Below, one piece after another: positions 1-8,532 of a stretch of 64,000 bases of DNA. This stretch comes from Maribacter ulvicola. Its GTDB lineage: Bacteria; Bacteroidota; Bacteroidia; Flavobacteriales; Flavobacteriaceae. Made by a program: the position numbers and the translations under genes. The stretch covers positions 1,870,655 to 1,934,654 of the forward strand of contig NZ_FTMA01000001.1 in the NCBI RefSeq assembly GCF_900155985.1. The letters run 5' to 3'. Numbering within the stretch: position 1 is the stretch's first letter; each line of letters begins with the position of its first letter. The notes beneath the pieces were generated by a model that ran no database searches, was not told the DNA's origin, and was given only the letters and a program-made list of their open reading frames with translations.

Positions 1-919
1 TGAAACCTACTTGAGTGCCCTCGTATAATTTAGGTGTTTTTCCATTACCGTTTAAGAAAGGATATGATACTGATGCTGCGTTGGTATGACCGGGCATATC
101 GATCTCTGGGATAATGGTCATGTATCTTTCTGCAGCATAACGTACAATTTCCTTGTAATCTTCTTGGGTATAGAACCCGCCAGACTCACCGCCAACTTCT
201 GTACTGCCACCAACTTCTGTTAGTTTGGGCCATGATTTAATTTCAATTCTCCAACCTTGGTCATCACTAAGGTGTAGGTGAAGTACGTTTATTTTGTAGT
301 AAGCTAATAGGTCAATATATTTTTTTACATCCTCAACACTAAAAAAGTGTCGTGCCACATCTAACATAGAGCCTCTATACGCAAAATTAGGGTTGTCCGT
401 AATTTTACCTGATGGTACTGGCCATATTTTTTGTAAAGCTAAAGTATCGTTACTTTTTAAAGGAACTAATTGTCTTAAGGTCTGTATACCTCTAAACGCA
501 CCTTCAGCGGTATTTGAGTTGATAATAATAGAATCTTGATTTATGTATAACTGATAGGCTTCTGGTGATGCTAAATCTGTGCTATCGCTCTGGTTAATGT
601 AAATTACCCTTTCTACCGTATTGGTACCTTCACTGTTCACCGGAATAGTAAGGTTAATTTTGTCCTTTAATTTTTCTGCCAAAAATGTACCCACCTTGTC
701 AAAGCCAGTAGCGTTTTTAGAGGTGTAAATTGCCGTAAACTGATCTAAGGCAAAAGCGGAGTTGGTTGGTATTGTTTTTAAAGGCTTTGGTATTAAGCTT
801 GCCTTAGACAGATCTGTCGTAGGCATTGCAATTCGTTCTTTCTTTTCGTTGGCACAAGCAATGAACAGTAGTGTTAAGCTTGTAAAAAATAGACTTCGAA
901 TACAAAAGGTTTTGATCAT
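1..919 (-). CDS. Beta-N-acetylhexosaminidase, GH20 family (partial, C-terminus outside window)
   Basis: This gene was read directly from the minus strand and runs off the left edge, leaving 306 codons. The product starts with a lipoprotein signal (LLFIAC, lipid-modified Cys22), so it is probably an envelope lipoprotein. An N-terminal GH20b-like domain is followed by the start of the catalytic barrel: HLHLSDDQGWR from about residue 214 and PEIDMPGH near residue 270 are hallmark GH20 motifs. The catalytic Asp-Glu pair of the family normally lies further on and is not in the window. The family removes terminal GlcNAc or GalNAc from glycans. It is last in a minus-strand cluster, 9 bp after the SGNH hydrolase gene, so it is probably co-transcribed. 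The family call is firm; the substrate is unknown. Confidence 0.9.
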   Translation of the reverse strand, partial: MIKTFCIRSLFFTSLTLLFIACANEKKERIAMPTTDLSKASLIPKPLKTIPTNSAFALDQFTAIYTSKNATGFDKVGTFLAEKLKDKINLTIPVNSEGTNTVERVIYINQSDSTDLASPEAYQLYINQDSIIINSNTAEGAFRGIQTLRQLVPLKSNDTLALQKIWPVPSGKITDNPNFAYRGSMLDVARHFFSVEDVKKYIDLLAYYKINVLHLHLSDDQGWRIEIKSWPKLTEVGGSTEVGGESGGFYTQEDYKEIVRYAAERYMTIIPEIDMPGHTNAASVSYPFLNGNGKTPKLYEGTQVGF

Positions 920-928
920 CTTTTTTAA

Positions 929-1618
929 TTAGGGTTGGTTTACTAAATCTTTCATGGCTTCATACCAAATATCGTAACCTTTTTGGTTCATATGAAGTCC
1001 GTCTTCAATAAATATATCAGTTTTTAGTTTTCGTTTGTTCAACATAGGTTTCCAAACGTCTACATAAAATAGGGTAGGATCGTTTTGGGTAAAACGATTC
1101 ATTTTTCTATTTAGCCTTTTATATTTTCCACGAATTTTCCATCGGCTGATACTTGGTTTTGCCGCAATTAAAATAATCTGTGTTGATGCATTTTTTGCTT
1201 TTATTCGACGGATGATCTCTGCAATGGTATCAAGAACATTAGTAGGTCTTTTTTTAGCCCATAGGTCATTATCGCCCTCATAGATAAAAACCTTTTTAGG
1301 GTTATAAGATAAAACCAATTCATCTATAAATAGCAATAAATCTGATGCCTGAGAACCGCCAAAACCGCTATTTACAATTTGATGTTCAGGAAATGCATCT
1401 TGTAAATTTCGCCATAAACGCACACTAGAGCTTCCGGTAAAAACTATGGTTTCTTTATTGGGGTCCCATATACTGTCATAGGTAACAGTGATATCTTTAA
1501 CCTCTTTTGTAAATACATTTTCTGTTTGGGAAAAACTTGATAGGGAAACTATAATTGCAAAAACGGTAAGTATTTCTATTTTCTTAAAGCTATTTAAAAG
1601 CGGTGATATCTTAAGCAT
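929..1618 (-). CDS. Secreted SGNH/GDSL-family hydrolase
   Basis: This is a 229-residue protein with an N-terminal hydrophobic signal ending near residue 31. All SGNH blocks are visible: GSSS at 62-65 (nucleophile Ser), NSGFGGS around 83-89, GDND at 115-118, and DGLH at 206-209 carrying the catalytic Asp and His. Such enzymes are mostly esterases that remove acetyl or acyl groups from carbohydrates. It lies between an esterase gene (6 bp away) and a GH20 hexosaminidase gene (9 bp away), so deacylation of a glycan in the periplasm is a reasonable inference. The exact substrate cannot be read from sequence. Confidence 0.85.
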   Translation of the reverse strand: MLKISPLLNSFKKIEILTVFAIIVSLSSFSQTENVFTKEVKDITVTYDSIWDPNKETIVFTGSSSVRLWRNLQDAFPEHQIVNSGFGGSQASDLLLFIDELVLSYNPKKVFIYEGDNDLWAKKRPTNVLDTIAEIIRRIKAKNASTQIILIAAKPSISRWKIRGKYKRLNRKMNRFTQNDPTLFYVDVWKPMLNKRKLKTDIFIEDGLHMNQKGYDIWYEAMKDLVNQP

Positions 1619-1624
1619 ATTTTG

Positions 1625-2500
1625 TTATTTTTTGGCAGTTGCGGTAAATCCTTCGGTTAACGCCCATTCGTAAAATCTTGAAATCCAATTGTCAGATGGC
1701 AGGTTTTGTGCTTTCATTCCAAAACCATGCCCACCTTTGGCGTACATGTGCATTCCTGTATTTTTTCTATTTGTCAACCAGGCGGAATATAGATCTGCAC
1801 TTGGTTTTGCTAATTCTAATGGATCGTCTGAAGCACAAATAACCAACATTGGCGGTGCATCTTTTGGCACGGTGTATTCGCCAACAACCGTCATCCAAGG
1901 GTAAACAGGTACTATGAAATTTGGTCTGGTGGCTTCCGTGTAGTTAAAAGTGACCCCCATGGTTACCGCACCACCGGCAGAGAAGCCCATAAATCCAATT
2001 TTGTTAGGATCTAATTTCATTACATCGGCATTTGCTCTAACATAGGAAACTGCAGAAAGACCATCTGCAATTGAAAGCGGTAAAACGGGAGTTACCCGTT
2101 CACCGATTTTGGTTGGGTTTGTTGCGCCTTCATCCGTAATTTCTTTAATTCCATCAATACCTGTAGGCACTAATCTATATTTTAATACAAAAGCTGTAAT
2201 GCCTTTTTTGTTCAGCCATTTTGCTACAGCTCTTCCTTCACTTTCAATACTTAAACCGTAAAGACCGCCGCCGGGAGCCACAATGACACTTGTGCCATTT
2301 GGTGTGTCCGCTTCAAAAACTTCTAATCTTGGAACAGAAACATTGGTGATCACTTCATTTTTCCAGATGTCAGAATAATATTCCCTTTCTGATGTTGACC
2401 ATGTTACATCAGCACTTTTTTCATAAGGTAAGTCTACCGTTTTTTGCGCAATTACATTCATAGGGATAAAAATACTGGTGAGTAAAATGAAAAGCTTCAT
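1625..2500 (-). CDS. Secreted alpha/beta-hydrolase, carbohydrate-esterase-like
   Basis: This is a 291-residue protein with a signal peptide ending at about residue 19 (NVIAQ). It shows PGGG at 76-79 (oxyanion region), the nucleophile elbow GFSAG with Ser174, ASDD around 223-226 (acid) and GGHGFG with His258. The pattern matches the bifunctional acetyl/feruloyl esterase and acetylxylan-esterase-like group found in Bacteroidota polysaccharide clusters. Spacing of 6 bp to the SGNH hydrolase and 10 bp to the aquaporin gene indicates one operon. A role in stripping ester groups from plant or algal polysaccharide is inferred from the family and context. Peptidase activity is a less likely alternative. 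Confidence 0.82.
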   Translation of the reverse strand: MKLFILLTSIFIPMNVIAQKTVDLPYEKSADVTWSTSEREYYSDIWKNEVITNVSVPRLEVFEADTPNGTSVIVAPGGGLYGLSIESEGRAVAKWLNKKGITAFVLKYRLVPTGIDGIKEITDEGATNPTKIGERVTPVLPLSIADGLSAVSYVRANADVMKLDPNKIGFMGFSAGGAVTMGVTFNYTEATRPNFIVPVYPWMTVVGEYTVPKDAPPMLVICASDDPLELAKPSADLYSAWLTNRKNTGMHMYAKGGHGFGMKAQNLPSDNWISRFYEWALTEGFTATAKK

Positions 2501-2510
2501 ATTTTATTTT

Positions 2511-3242
2511 TTATTGTATTGTTTCAATAACCATGAATAATAGCGCTGCTAAAACACCACCTATTATTGGTCCTACAGTTGGTATCCAAGCATAGCCCCA
2601 GTTACTGTTTCCCTTATTTTTTATTGGAAGAATTGCGTGTAATAGCCGTGGACCTAAATCACGTGCAGGGTTAATGGCATAACCTGTAGGTCCGCCCAAA
2701 CCAAAGCCAATACCCATAACTAGTAAAGCGACGGGTAGTGCATCTAGGGATCCTAATGATACAGCATTGTCGCCTATGCTGCCGCTGGCAATGTAGAATA
2801 CACCAAAAACGAGCGCGAATGTCCCAATTATTTCAGTGACCAAGTTCCAAAACGGACTTTTAATAGCTGGTGAAGTGGAGAAGGTGGCTAGTATGGCATC
2901 TGTATCTTTTGTAGCTTCATATTGTTTTTTGTAGTTGAACCATACAAAAAGGTTGCCCATCATAGCACCTAAAATTTGGGCAATTATATAACCGGGTACC
3001 AATGTCCATGAAAATTTTCCTGCAACGGCTAGGCCTATACTAACTGCAGGATTAAGATGAGCACCACTTGTATCGGCAGAAATAAAAACACCGATGAATA
3101 CCGCAATACCCCAAGCAATAGAAATACCTGTCCATCCGGCATCTGATCCTTTTGTTCCTTTTAAAACAACGTTGGCGACAATACCATTTCCTATTAGAAT
3201 TAACATTGCAGTGCCGATGAATTCAAAAATATAGGTATTCAT
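2511..3242 (-). CDS. MIP family channel, aquaglyceroporin type
   Basis: This 243-residue inner-membrane channel has six expected transmembrane helices and both NPA half-helices: HLNPA at 63-66 and NPARD at 191-195. The Asp after the second NPA-R is typical of glycerol facilitators (GlpF type) rather than strict water channels. Length fits the family. It probably passes glycerol or other small polyols. No glycerol kinase or glycerol-3-phosphate dehydrogenase gene is adjacent; instead it sits among carbohydrate hydrolases, so the solute is uncertain. The 195 bp upstream contain repeated elements that resemble LytTR sites (listed separately), and it may head the transcript that continues to the hexosaminidase. 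Confidence 0.9.
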   Translation of the reverse strand: MNTYIFEFIGTAMLILIGNGIVANVVLKGTKGSDAGWTGISIAWGIAVFIGVFISADTSGAHLNPAVSIGLAVAGKFSWTLVPGYIIAQILGAMMGNLFVWFNYKKQYEATKDTDAILATFSTSPAIKSPFWNLVTEIIGTFALVFGVFYIASGSIGDNAVSLGSLDALPVALLVMGIGFGLGGPTGYAINPARDLGPRLLHAILPIKNKGNSNWGYAWIPTVGPIIGGVLAALLFMVIETIQ

Positions 3243-3290
3243 GTTTTAATTGGATTTTAAGTTGTTTAAGATAAAGAAAATTGATGAATT

Positions 3291-3335
3291 ACGAATGGTT
3301 AATATCGTTAGTTGAAGTATTGACAATAGTTAGTT
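3291..3335. promoter_or_regulatory. Candidate LytTR-type site upstream of the aquaporin gene
   Basis: Two 10-bp direct repeats, ATCGTTAGTT (3304-3313) and ATAGTTAGTT (3326-3335), are 22 bp apart start to start. As 9-mers each matches 8 of 9 positions of the AlgR/AgrA/LytR consensus [TA][AC][CA]GTTN[AG][TG], with a 13-bp spacer, the arrangement known for that class. Next to them, ACGAATGGT (3291-3299) is the reverse complement of the ACCATTCGT element found upstream of small secreted protein genes elsewhere in the window. The regulatory role is inferred. Confidence 0.35.
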
Positions 3336-3437
3336 TATAATTATTTGAAAAGGATTGCTTAAAGACTTTTCTATGTCAAAAAAGTAATCAAAAAAATGTA
3401 GTGCGCTTTGTATTGACTTAATTCATAAATGAACTAT

Positions 3438-4340
3438 TTAGTATCTTACACCTTTTACGTTCATCTTTAAAGTATACACTGATCCCATTGCCGTAATAAA
3501 TAGGATATCTTGATTTTTACCACCAAAAGTTACATTGGCTGTCCAATCTTCCTTAATAGGTATGTGGTGTATCTGTTGCCCTTTGTTATTAAATATGGTA
3601 ACACCATTACCGGTCAAGTAAATGTTTCCTTTATTGTCCACGGTCATACCATCGGAACCCATAGCTGTAAATAATTTTTTATCCGTTAAAGAGCCGTCTT
3701 TTTGAACGGAGTAGGAATATGTTTTTTTATCTCCTATATCTGCAATATAAAGTGTTTGGCCGTCTGCAGTGCCAATGATGCCATTAGGTCTTACAAAGCC
3801 ACTGGCAATTATGTTAACTTCATTTGTGTCTGGTAATATGTAATACACGTTCTTTTCTTCAATTTCAGGTTCAGACCTGTCCCAATATTCTCTTTGGTAG
3901 TACGGGTCGGTAAAGTATATGCCTCCTTTTAAATCTACCCAAATATCATTTGGTCCGTTCAACTTTTTTCCTTCATAAGAGGTTACTAAAGTGTCCACAT
4001 AGCTATTTTCATCTATTTTCCATAATTCATTTTTTTCATCTGCGGCAGCCAATAAATTTCCTTCATGGTCAAAATACAGGCCATTTGCTCTGCCAGCCGG
4101 TTCTTTAAATATGCTTAAAGAGTTATCAGTTGCGTTCCATTTTATAATTTGGTTATTAGGCTGATCGGTGAAATAAACATTGCCCAATTTATCGGCTGCA
4201 GGTCCTTCGGTAAAGCTGTACGCATTGGAAACTTGAACCAATTTGGCTTCATCTTTCACTAGAGAAGATTGTTGGGCTTTACAAGAGCAAATAACCATAC
4301 TTATTGTAATAGCACTGAAGAATGTATAGTTGATTTTCAT
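3438..4340 (-). CDS. SMP-30/gluconolactonase family lipoprotein
   Basis: This 300-residue protein has a lipobox ending at Cys20 (VICSC) and so is probably anchored in the envelope. The body is a six-bladed propeller of the SMP-30/gluconolactonase/LRE type: NGPNDIWVDLKGGIYFTDP, RPNGI and SDGMTVDNKGNIYLTG are the expected metal and substrate loops. Family members hydrolyse sugar lactones using a divalent metal. It is 10 bp downstream of the TIM-barrel isomerase gene and likely co-transcribed with it. That pairing suggests oxidative sugar catabolism, but the substrate is not determined by the sequence. Confidence 0.85.
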   Translation of the reverse strand: MKINYTFFSAITISMVICSCKAQQSSLVKDEAKLVQVSNAYSFTEGPAADKLGNVYFTDQPNNQIIKWNATDNSLSIFKEPAGRANGLYFDHEGNLLAAADEKNELWKIDENSYVDTLVTSYEGKKLNGPNDIWVDLKGGIYFTDPYYQREYWDRSEPEIEEKNVYYILPDTNEVNIIASGFVRPNGIIGTADGQTLYIADIGDKKTYSYSVQKDGSLTDKKLFTAMGSDGMTVDNKGNIYLTGNGVTIFNNKGQQIHHIPIKEDWTANVTFGGKNQDILFITAMGSVYTLKMNVKGVRY

Positions 4341-4349
4341 TTTTTCTAC

Positions 4350-5183
4350 TTATATATTCTTCAAGTAATTCATATTGTGTTGCATGCTTTTAAAGGGAGT
4401 ACTGGCATATTCCTCTTGTTCAATATAAATATGCTCAACGCCAGAAAGCTCTTTTAATTCAAGCATTAACGGTACATTAAGTACGCCTTTTCCAAATTCG
4501 GTACTTACTTTTTCATGTATATTCATATCTTTTAAATGCCATAGTGGAAACCTACGGGGGTATTTTTTAAAATAGTGTAGAGGGTCTTTGCCTGCAACAA
4601 CTACCCAACCCAGATCTAGTTCCATATGTACCAAATCTTTTTGGGTGTTATCCATAAGTACATCATATAGTACTTCTCCGTTTTCAGAATCAAATTCATA
4701 TTCATGATTGTGATAACCAAATTTTAAACCTTGTTTTTTACAAGCTTCACCGGCTATATTAAATTGTTCTGCCACCCTTTTGTAGTTTTCTACGGTTTGT
4801 CCGTTAGAAGGTAGTGATGAACATATTAAATATTCTTGTCCGGAGATTACGGCATTGGCCATTGTTTGTTCAAATTTGTCATCTAAAAGTACATGACCAC
4901 TTGTTAGGGACATTCCTAGCTCTTTGCATATGGTAGCCATTTCTTTAGGAGATAATCCATAATAATATCCTTTACTAGAACCTGCACTTTCTATCTCCTT
5001 AAAACCTAAACTTGCAATTTGTTCTAAAGTTTTTATTGGGTTTGCTAGCATGCCATCTCTAAAAGAATAAAGCTGAACGCCATAGCCTGAGTTTTTAGTT
5101 GCCGCTAAGCTAATTTCTGGCATCAAGAAGGTGGTAGCACTGAACAGAGCTGCATTTTTTAAAAAGTGTCTACGTGTTTTCAT
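4350..5183 (-). CDS. Sugar phosphate isomerase/epimerase-like TIM-barrel protein with Tat-like signal
   Basis: This 277-residue protein begins with MKTRRHFLKNAALFSATTF, a Tat-like signal with an RR pair, so export in folded form is likely; tatC is in this window (53093-53974). The remainder matches the xylose-isomerase-like TIM-barrel superfamily. Visible metal and active-site strands are FKEIES, GYHNHEYEF, LDLGWV, WHLKDM and IEQEEY. Members isomerise or epimerise sugars or inositols, or lack activity. It heads a two-gene unit with the SMP-30 lactonase gene. The fold is confident; the reaction is unknown. Confidence 0.82.
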   Translation of the reverse strand: MKTRRHFLKNAALFSATTFLMPEISLAATKNSGYGVQLYSFRDGMLANPIKTLEQIASLGFKEIESAGSSKGYYYGLSPKEMATICKELGMSLTSGHVLLDDKFEQTMANAVISGQEYLICSSLPSNGQTVENYKRVAEQFNIAGEACKKQGLKFGYHNHEYEFDSENGEVLYDVLMDNTQKDLVHMELDLGWVVVAGKDPLHYFKKYPRRFPLWHLKDMNIHEKVSTEFGKGVLNVPLMLELKELSGVEHIYIEQEEYASTPFKSMQHNMNYLKNI

Positions 5184-5329
5184 CAGTATGTCGTTGTTTG
5201 TTGTTGTGTTTAAAAAAGCTGATTTTATTTAGGAAGATTGCCTGAGTAATGAAAATGGTCATACCATATTTATGTTTTTAAAAGTACGAAATCTAAACGG
5301 TATTTTTAGCGAGACGATGTAGGGTTATG

Positions 5330-5337
5330 TACTTTTG
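5330..5337 (+). promoter_or_regulatory. Bacteroidota -7 box upstream of mazG
   Basis: TACTTTTG matches the Bacteroidota -7 consensus TAnnTTTG. It ends 14 bp before the ATG at 5352 and overlaps the in-frame GTG at 5337, which argues against that GTG as the start. Confidence 0.5.
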
Positions 5338-5351
5338 TGAAAAGAGCATTC

Positions 5352-6128
5352 ATGAATAGCAGAAAAGAACAATTAGAAGCAATAGATAGACTTTTGACCA
5401 TTATGGACGAGTTGCGAGAGCAGTGCCCGTGGGATAAAAAGCAGACCATGCAATCTTTACGACATTTAACTATTGAGGAAACGTATGAACTAGGTGATGC
5501 TATTTTGGATAATGACCTCAATGAAGTAAAATTAGAGCTGGGAGATGTATTGTTGCACATTATGTTTTATGCTAAAATAGGCTCTGAAACCAATGATTTT
5601 GATATTGCCGATGTGGCCAATGCAATATGTGATAAACTTGTGAACAGGCATCCTCATATTTATGGTGATGTTAAGGTAATAGATGCTGAAGATGTAAAGA
5701 GAAACTGGGAACAAATCAAATTAAAAGAAGGTAAAAAAAGTGTTTTAGAAGGGGTGCCACGAAGTTTGCCCGCCTTGGTAAAAGCTAATAGAATTCAAGA
5801 TAAAGTCTCTGGTGTTGGATTTGATTGGGAGGAGCCACAACAAGTTTTCGAGAAAGTAAAAGAAGAACTGGAGGAACTGCAGGATGAGGTGAAGGCTGGT
5901 AATAAAGAAAAAATAGAGGCAGAATTTGGTGACGTACTTTTTTCTATGATCAATTACGCTAGGTTTTTAGGGGTAAATCCTGAAAATGCTTTGGAACGAA
6001 CCAATAAGAAGTTTATAAAACGTTTTCAGTACCTAGAAACTAAAGCACAAGAAATAGGTAAAGTAATGAACGATATGTCATTAGAGGAAATGGATGTGTA
6101 TTGGAACGAAGCAAAAACTAAAGAGTAA
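5352..6128 (+). CDS. mazG: Nucleoside triphosphate pyrophosphohydrolase MazG
   Basis: This 258-residue cytoplasmic enzyme has two tandem MazG domains. The first carries the metal-binding EExxE (42-46) and ExxD (62-65). The second has EELEEL and EAEFGDV near 180-205. It hydrolyses NTPs and dNTPs to monophosphates plus pyrophosphate, a house-cleaning and starvation-response function. Length is normal for the full two-domain bacterial form (about 260). I chose ATG 5352 over an in-frame GTG at 5337 because the GTG lies within the -7 promoter box. It is transcribed divergently from the TIM-barrel isomerase gene and converges on the receiver gene with a 2-bp gap. Confidence 0.93.
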   Translation: MNSRKEQLEAIDRLLTIMDELREQCPWDKKQTMQSLRHLTIEETYELGDAILDNDLNEVKLELGDVLLHIMFYAKIGSETNDFDIADVANAICDKLVNRHPHIYGDVKVIDAEDVKRNWEQIKLKEGKKSVLEGVPRSLPALVKANRIQDKVSGVGFDWEEPQQVFEKVKEELEELQDEVKAGNKEKIEAEFGDVLFSMINYARFLGVNPENALERTNKKFIKRFQYLETKAQEIGKVMNDMSLEEMDVYWNEAKTKE

Positions 6129-6130
6129 TT

Positions 6131-6535
6131 TTATTGCTTTAATTCTACACTCATAATTCTAGCTAAGTCGCCATGTTTTATAGGCTTAATAAAGTAATCA
6201 GTTATTGCAGGTAAAGTTTTGGCATAATCAACATCTTGGGTGTTAATAGAAGAGGTCAACATAATTATATGTATTTGTTTATCAATCTTGTCAGCTACCA
6301 ATTGATAGTCCCTAATAAAGTCAAAACCATTTAGAACAGGCATATGTAGGTCTAAGAAAATAATGTCGGGTAATTCATCTATTGAATTGTAGTTGTTTTG
6401 TATAAATTTTAAAGGTTGAACTGAGTCGGGGAAATCGGTAATTCTGGTTACCGCTAACTGATTTAAATACCGCCTCATTACATATTTGGATATATCGTCA
6501 TCATCGATAATCCATACCAAAGGATTTTGAATCAT
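6131..6535 (-). CDS. Single-domain response regulator (receiver only)
   Basis: From the ATG at 6535 this is 134 residues, essentially a bare receiver domain. It has the acidic cluster at 11-14 (IIDDDD), phospho-acceptor Asp62 in FLDLHMP, Thr94 in MLTSS and Lys117 in FIKPI. There is no output domain, so it probably relays phosphate or binds a partner, like CheY-type regulators common in flavobacteria. An in-frame ATG at 6583 would add 16 residues (MCLDVVILSNTPNSIN) that look unlike a receiver N-terminus, so I prefer the internal start. No kinase gene is adjacent; the histidine kinase at 28009-29229 is not a demonstrated partner. Confidence 0.85.
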   Translation of the reverse strand: MIQNPLVWIIDDDDISKYVMRRYLNQLAVTRITDFPDSVQPLKFIQNNYNSIDELPDIIFLDLHMPVLNGFDFIRDYQLVADKIDKQIHIIMLTSSINTQDVDYAKTLPAITDYFIKPIKHGDLARIMSVELKQ

Positions 6536-6876
6536 ATTAATGGAGTTAGGTGTGTTTGACAATATAACGACATCCAAACACATAATAGTATTTTTTTGAG
6601 GTGCCGATTGTAATTTTTTAAAGTTTTTTTATATCGTTCAAGGTATGCATGGTTAAATTTTAGTTGGTGTAATGTATTGAAAATTAGATATATAATTTTG
6701 ATTTTTAATGTGTTTTATAGAAATTGGTTGTAGGTTAAAATAAAATAAAATAGTACTCTTTATTTTACATTTTTGGGCGTTTATATTATTAGAACCTACA
6801 TTTTATTTTAACTCTTTTTTACAACATATTAATCGTGCAATTATCGATACCTTTGCCCAAAATTTTAGTTTAAGTT
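6536..6876. other. AT-rich divergent intergenic region with inverted repeats
   Basis: No gene is visible here. It separates the receiver gene (minus) from the MATE gene (plus). GTTAAAATAAAAT (6734-6746) and its exact reverse complement ATTTTATTTTAAC (6800-6812) flank 53 bp. TGTAGGTT (6729-6736) is also repeated inverted as AACCTACA (6793-6800). In such AT-rich DNA this may be chance. A -7 box lies at 6848-6855. Confidence 0.4.
6848..6855 (+). promoter_or_regulatory. Bacteroidota -7 box upstream of the MATE gene
   Basis: TACCTTTG fits TAnnTTTG and lies 21 bp before the TTG start at 6877, giving a short leader. Confidence 0.5.
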
Positions 6877-8244
6877 TTGTTACAGAATTACACCAAAGAA
6901 TTTCGTTATAATATTAAGCTCTCCGTTCCGGTCATTTTAGGAATGTTAGGGCACACTTTTGTACAATTGGCAGACAATATTATGGTAGGTCAATTAGGAA
7001 CCGCAGAATTGGCAGCGGTATCTTTAGGCAATAGTTTTGTGTTCATAGCCATGTCCTTAGGTATTGGTTTTTCAACGGCAATTACCCCTTTGGTGGCAGA
7101 AGCTGATGGTGCTGGACTTAAAGGAAATGCGAAAAGTGCTTTAAAACATGGTTTGATACTATGTACGGTTTTAGGGCTAACGTTGTTTGGAGTCATTTTA
7201 CTGGCAAAGCCCATCATGTATGCTATGAAGCAACCTCTTGAGGTCGTTGAGTTAGCCATGCCATATTTAGACTTAGTTGCCTTCTCATTGGTGCCTTTAA
7301 TTATTTTTCAAGCATTTAAACAGTTTTCAGAAGGTCTATCACAGACCAAATACCCCATGTATGCAACTATCGTTGCTAACGTTATTAATATTCTATTGAA
7401 TTATCTTTTGATCTTTGGTAATTTTGGATTTCCAGAATTGGGTATTGTTGGCGCAGCTATTGGTACATTGGTTTCAAGATTTTTTATGGTATTTTATCTT
7501 TGGTTTATTTTGAGAACCAATATAAAGTTCAAGTACTATGTTACTGGATTTAATTTTGCGAAAATTGAAAAAACGGTCATGAAAAAGATTGTTGAATTAG
7601 GTTTTCCTTCTTCTTTACAAATGTTTTTTGAGGTAGGTATCTTCACCTCGGCAGTATGGTTAAGTGGTGTTTTAGGTAAGAACGCTCAAGCTGCCAACCA
7701 GATAGCTCTTAATTTAAGTAGTATGGCCTTTATGTTCGGTATGGGACTCGGTATTACAGCGATGATAAGGGTTGGTAATCAAAAGGGATTGTCAAACTTT
7801 AAAGAATTGCGCCGTATTGCACAGTCAATATTTCTACTTACTTTCTTGTTGGAAATTCTTTTTGCGGCTTTGTTTTTCATCGGTAGGCACTGGTTTCCAA
7901 CCTTATATTTGGACTTTGAGGATATGACCAATTTTGCCGACAATACCGAAGTGTTGGTTATTGCTGCGGAACTGTTGTTGGTAGCAGCTTTCTTTCAAAT
8001 ATCAGATGGAGTGCAGGTAGTTGTTTTAGGAGCCTTACGTGGCTTGCAAGATGTAAAAATACCAACAGTAATTACTTTTATCTCTTACTGGTTGATCGGG
8101 TTTCCTACCAGTTATTATTTATGTCTCCATACAGATTTAAAAAGTACAGGAATTTGGATAGGTTTGCTTACAGGTCTATCGGTATCAGCTATTATGTTGT
8201 ATCTTCGATTTAATTATTTAACTAAAAAATTAATTGCCGCATAA
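6877..8244 (+). CDS. MATE family multidrug/Na+ efflux transporter
   Basis: This is a 455-residue inner-membrane protein with about 12 hydrophobic helices arranged as two MatE halves. The N-terminal signature PVILGMLGHTFVQLADNIMV is typical of NorM-like exporters, which use Na+ or H+ gradients to expel cationic drugs or metabolites. I use the TTG at 6877. The first in-frame ATG would remove 22 residues and part of helix 1, while TTG preserves the usual N-terminus and sits just after the -7 box. Length is normal. It is followed after 55 bp by a conserved acidic small protein gene. Confidence 0.9.
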   Translation: MLQNYTKEFRYNIKLSVPVILGMLGHTFVQLADNIMVGQLGTAELAAVSLGNSFVFIAMSLGIGFSTAITPLVAEADGAGLKGNAKSALKHGLILCTVLGLTLFGVILLAKPIMYAMKQPLEVVELAMPYLDLVAFSLVPLIIFQAFKQFSEGLSQTKYPMYATIVANVINILLNYLLIFGNFGFPELGIVGAAIGTLVSRFFMVFYLWFILRTNIKFKYYVTGFNFAKIEKTVMKKIVELGFPSSLQMFFEVGIFTSAVWLSGVLGKNAQAANQIALNLSSMAFMFGMGLGITAMIRVGNQKGLSNFKELRRIAQSIFLLTFLLEILFAALFFIGRHWFPTLYLDFEDMTNFADNTEVLVIAAELLLVAAFFQISDGVQVVVLGALRGLQDVKIPTVITFISYWLIGFPTSYYLCLHTDLKSTGIWIGLLTGLSVSAIMLYLRFNYLTKKLIAA

Positions 8245-8299
8245 CGGTTTTTTTACCGCTGTGAACAATTATGTTTTCAATATATAGATTACAATTTTT

Positions 8300-8527
8300 A
8301 TGGAATTTCCAAAATTTTTATTAGGTGATAATACTGATTACCCAACAGCAATATTTGTAGTACATACAGAGTTTCCAAGATTTATCATCAATCTTGAAGA
8401 TGATGAGGTAGAATGGCTAGAAGAGTTTTCAAAGGAAGATGAAAAAGAGTTGGAAGAAGAGGCTGAAAACCTAATTAAAGCTGCAACGGCATTTTACGAT
8501 CGCGAAGTTTCTAGATACGAAGATTAA
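8300..8527 (+). CDS. Conserved small acidic protein of unknown function
   Basis: This 75-residue protein has no signal or membrane segment. The first half (FPKFLLGDNTDYPTAIFVVH) is mixed; the second half is strongly acidic and helical (many Glu in EWLEEFSKEDEKELEEEAE). I recall similar short proteins in flavobacteria but know no function. The gene is 5 bp upstream of the PAP2 phosphatase gene and probably forms an operon with it. The clear codon pattern and tight spacing support a real gene. Confidence 0.75.
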   Translation: MEFPKFLLGDNTDYPTAIFVVHTEFPRFIINLEDDEVEWLEEFSKEDEKELEEEAENLIKAATAFYDREVSRYED

Positions 8528-8532
8528 CGATT

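Noticed and set aside
6729-6812. Inverted repeats GTTAAAATAAAAT/ATTTTATTTTAAC as a regulatory structure
   Set aside because: The sequence is almost pure A/T with 53 bp between arms; chance is likely.
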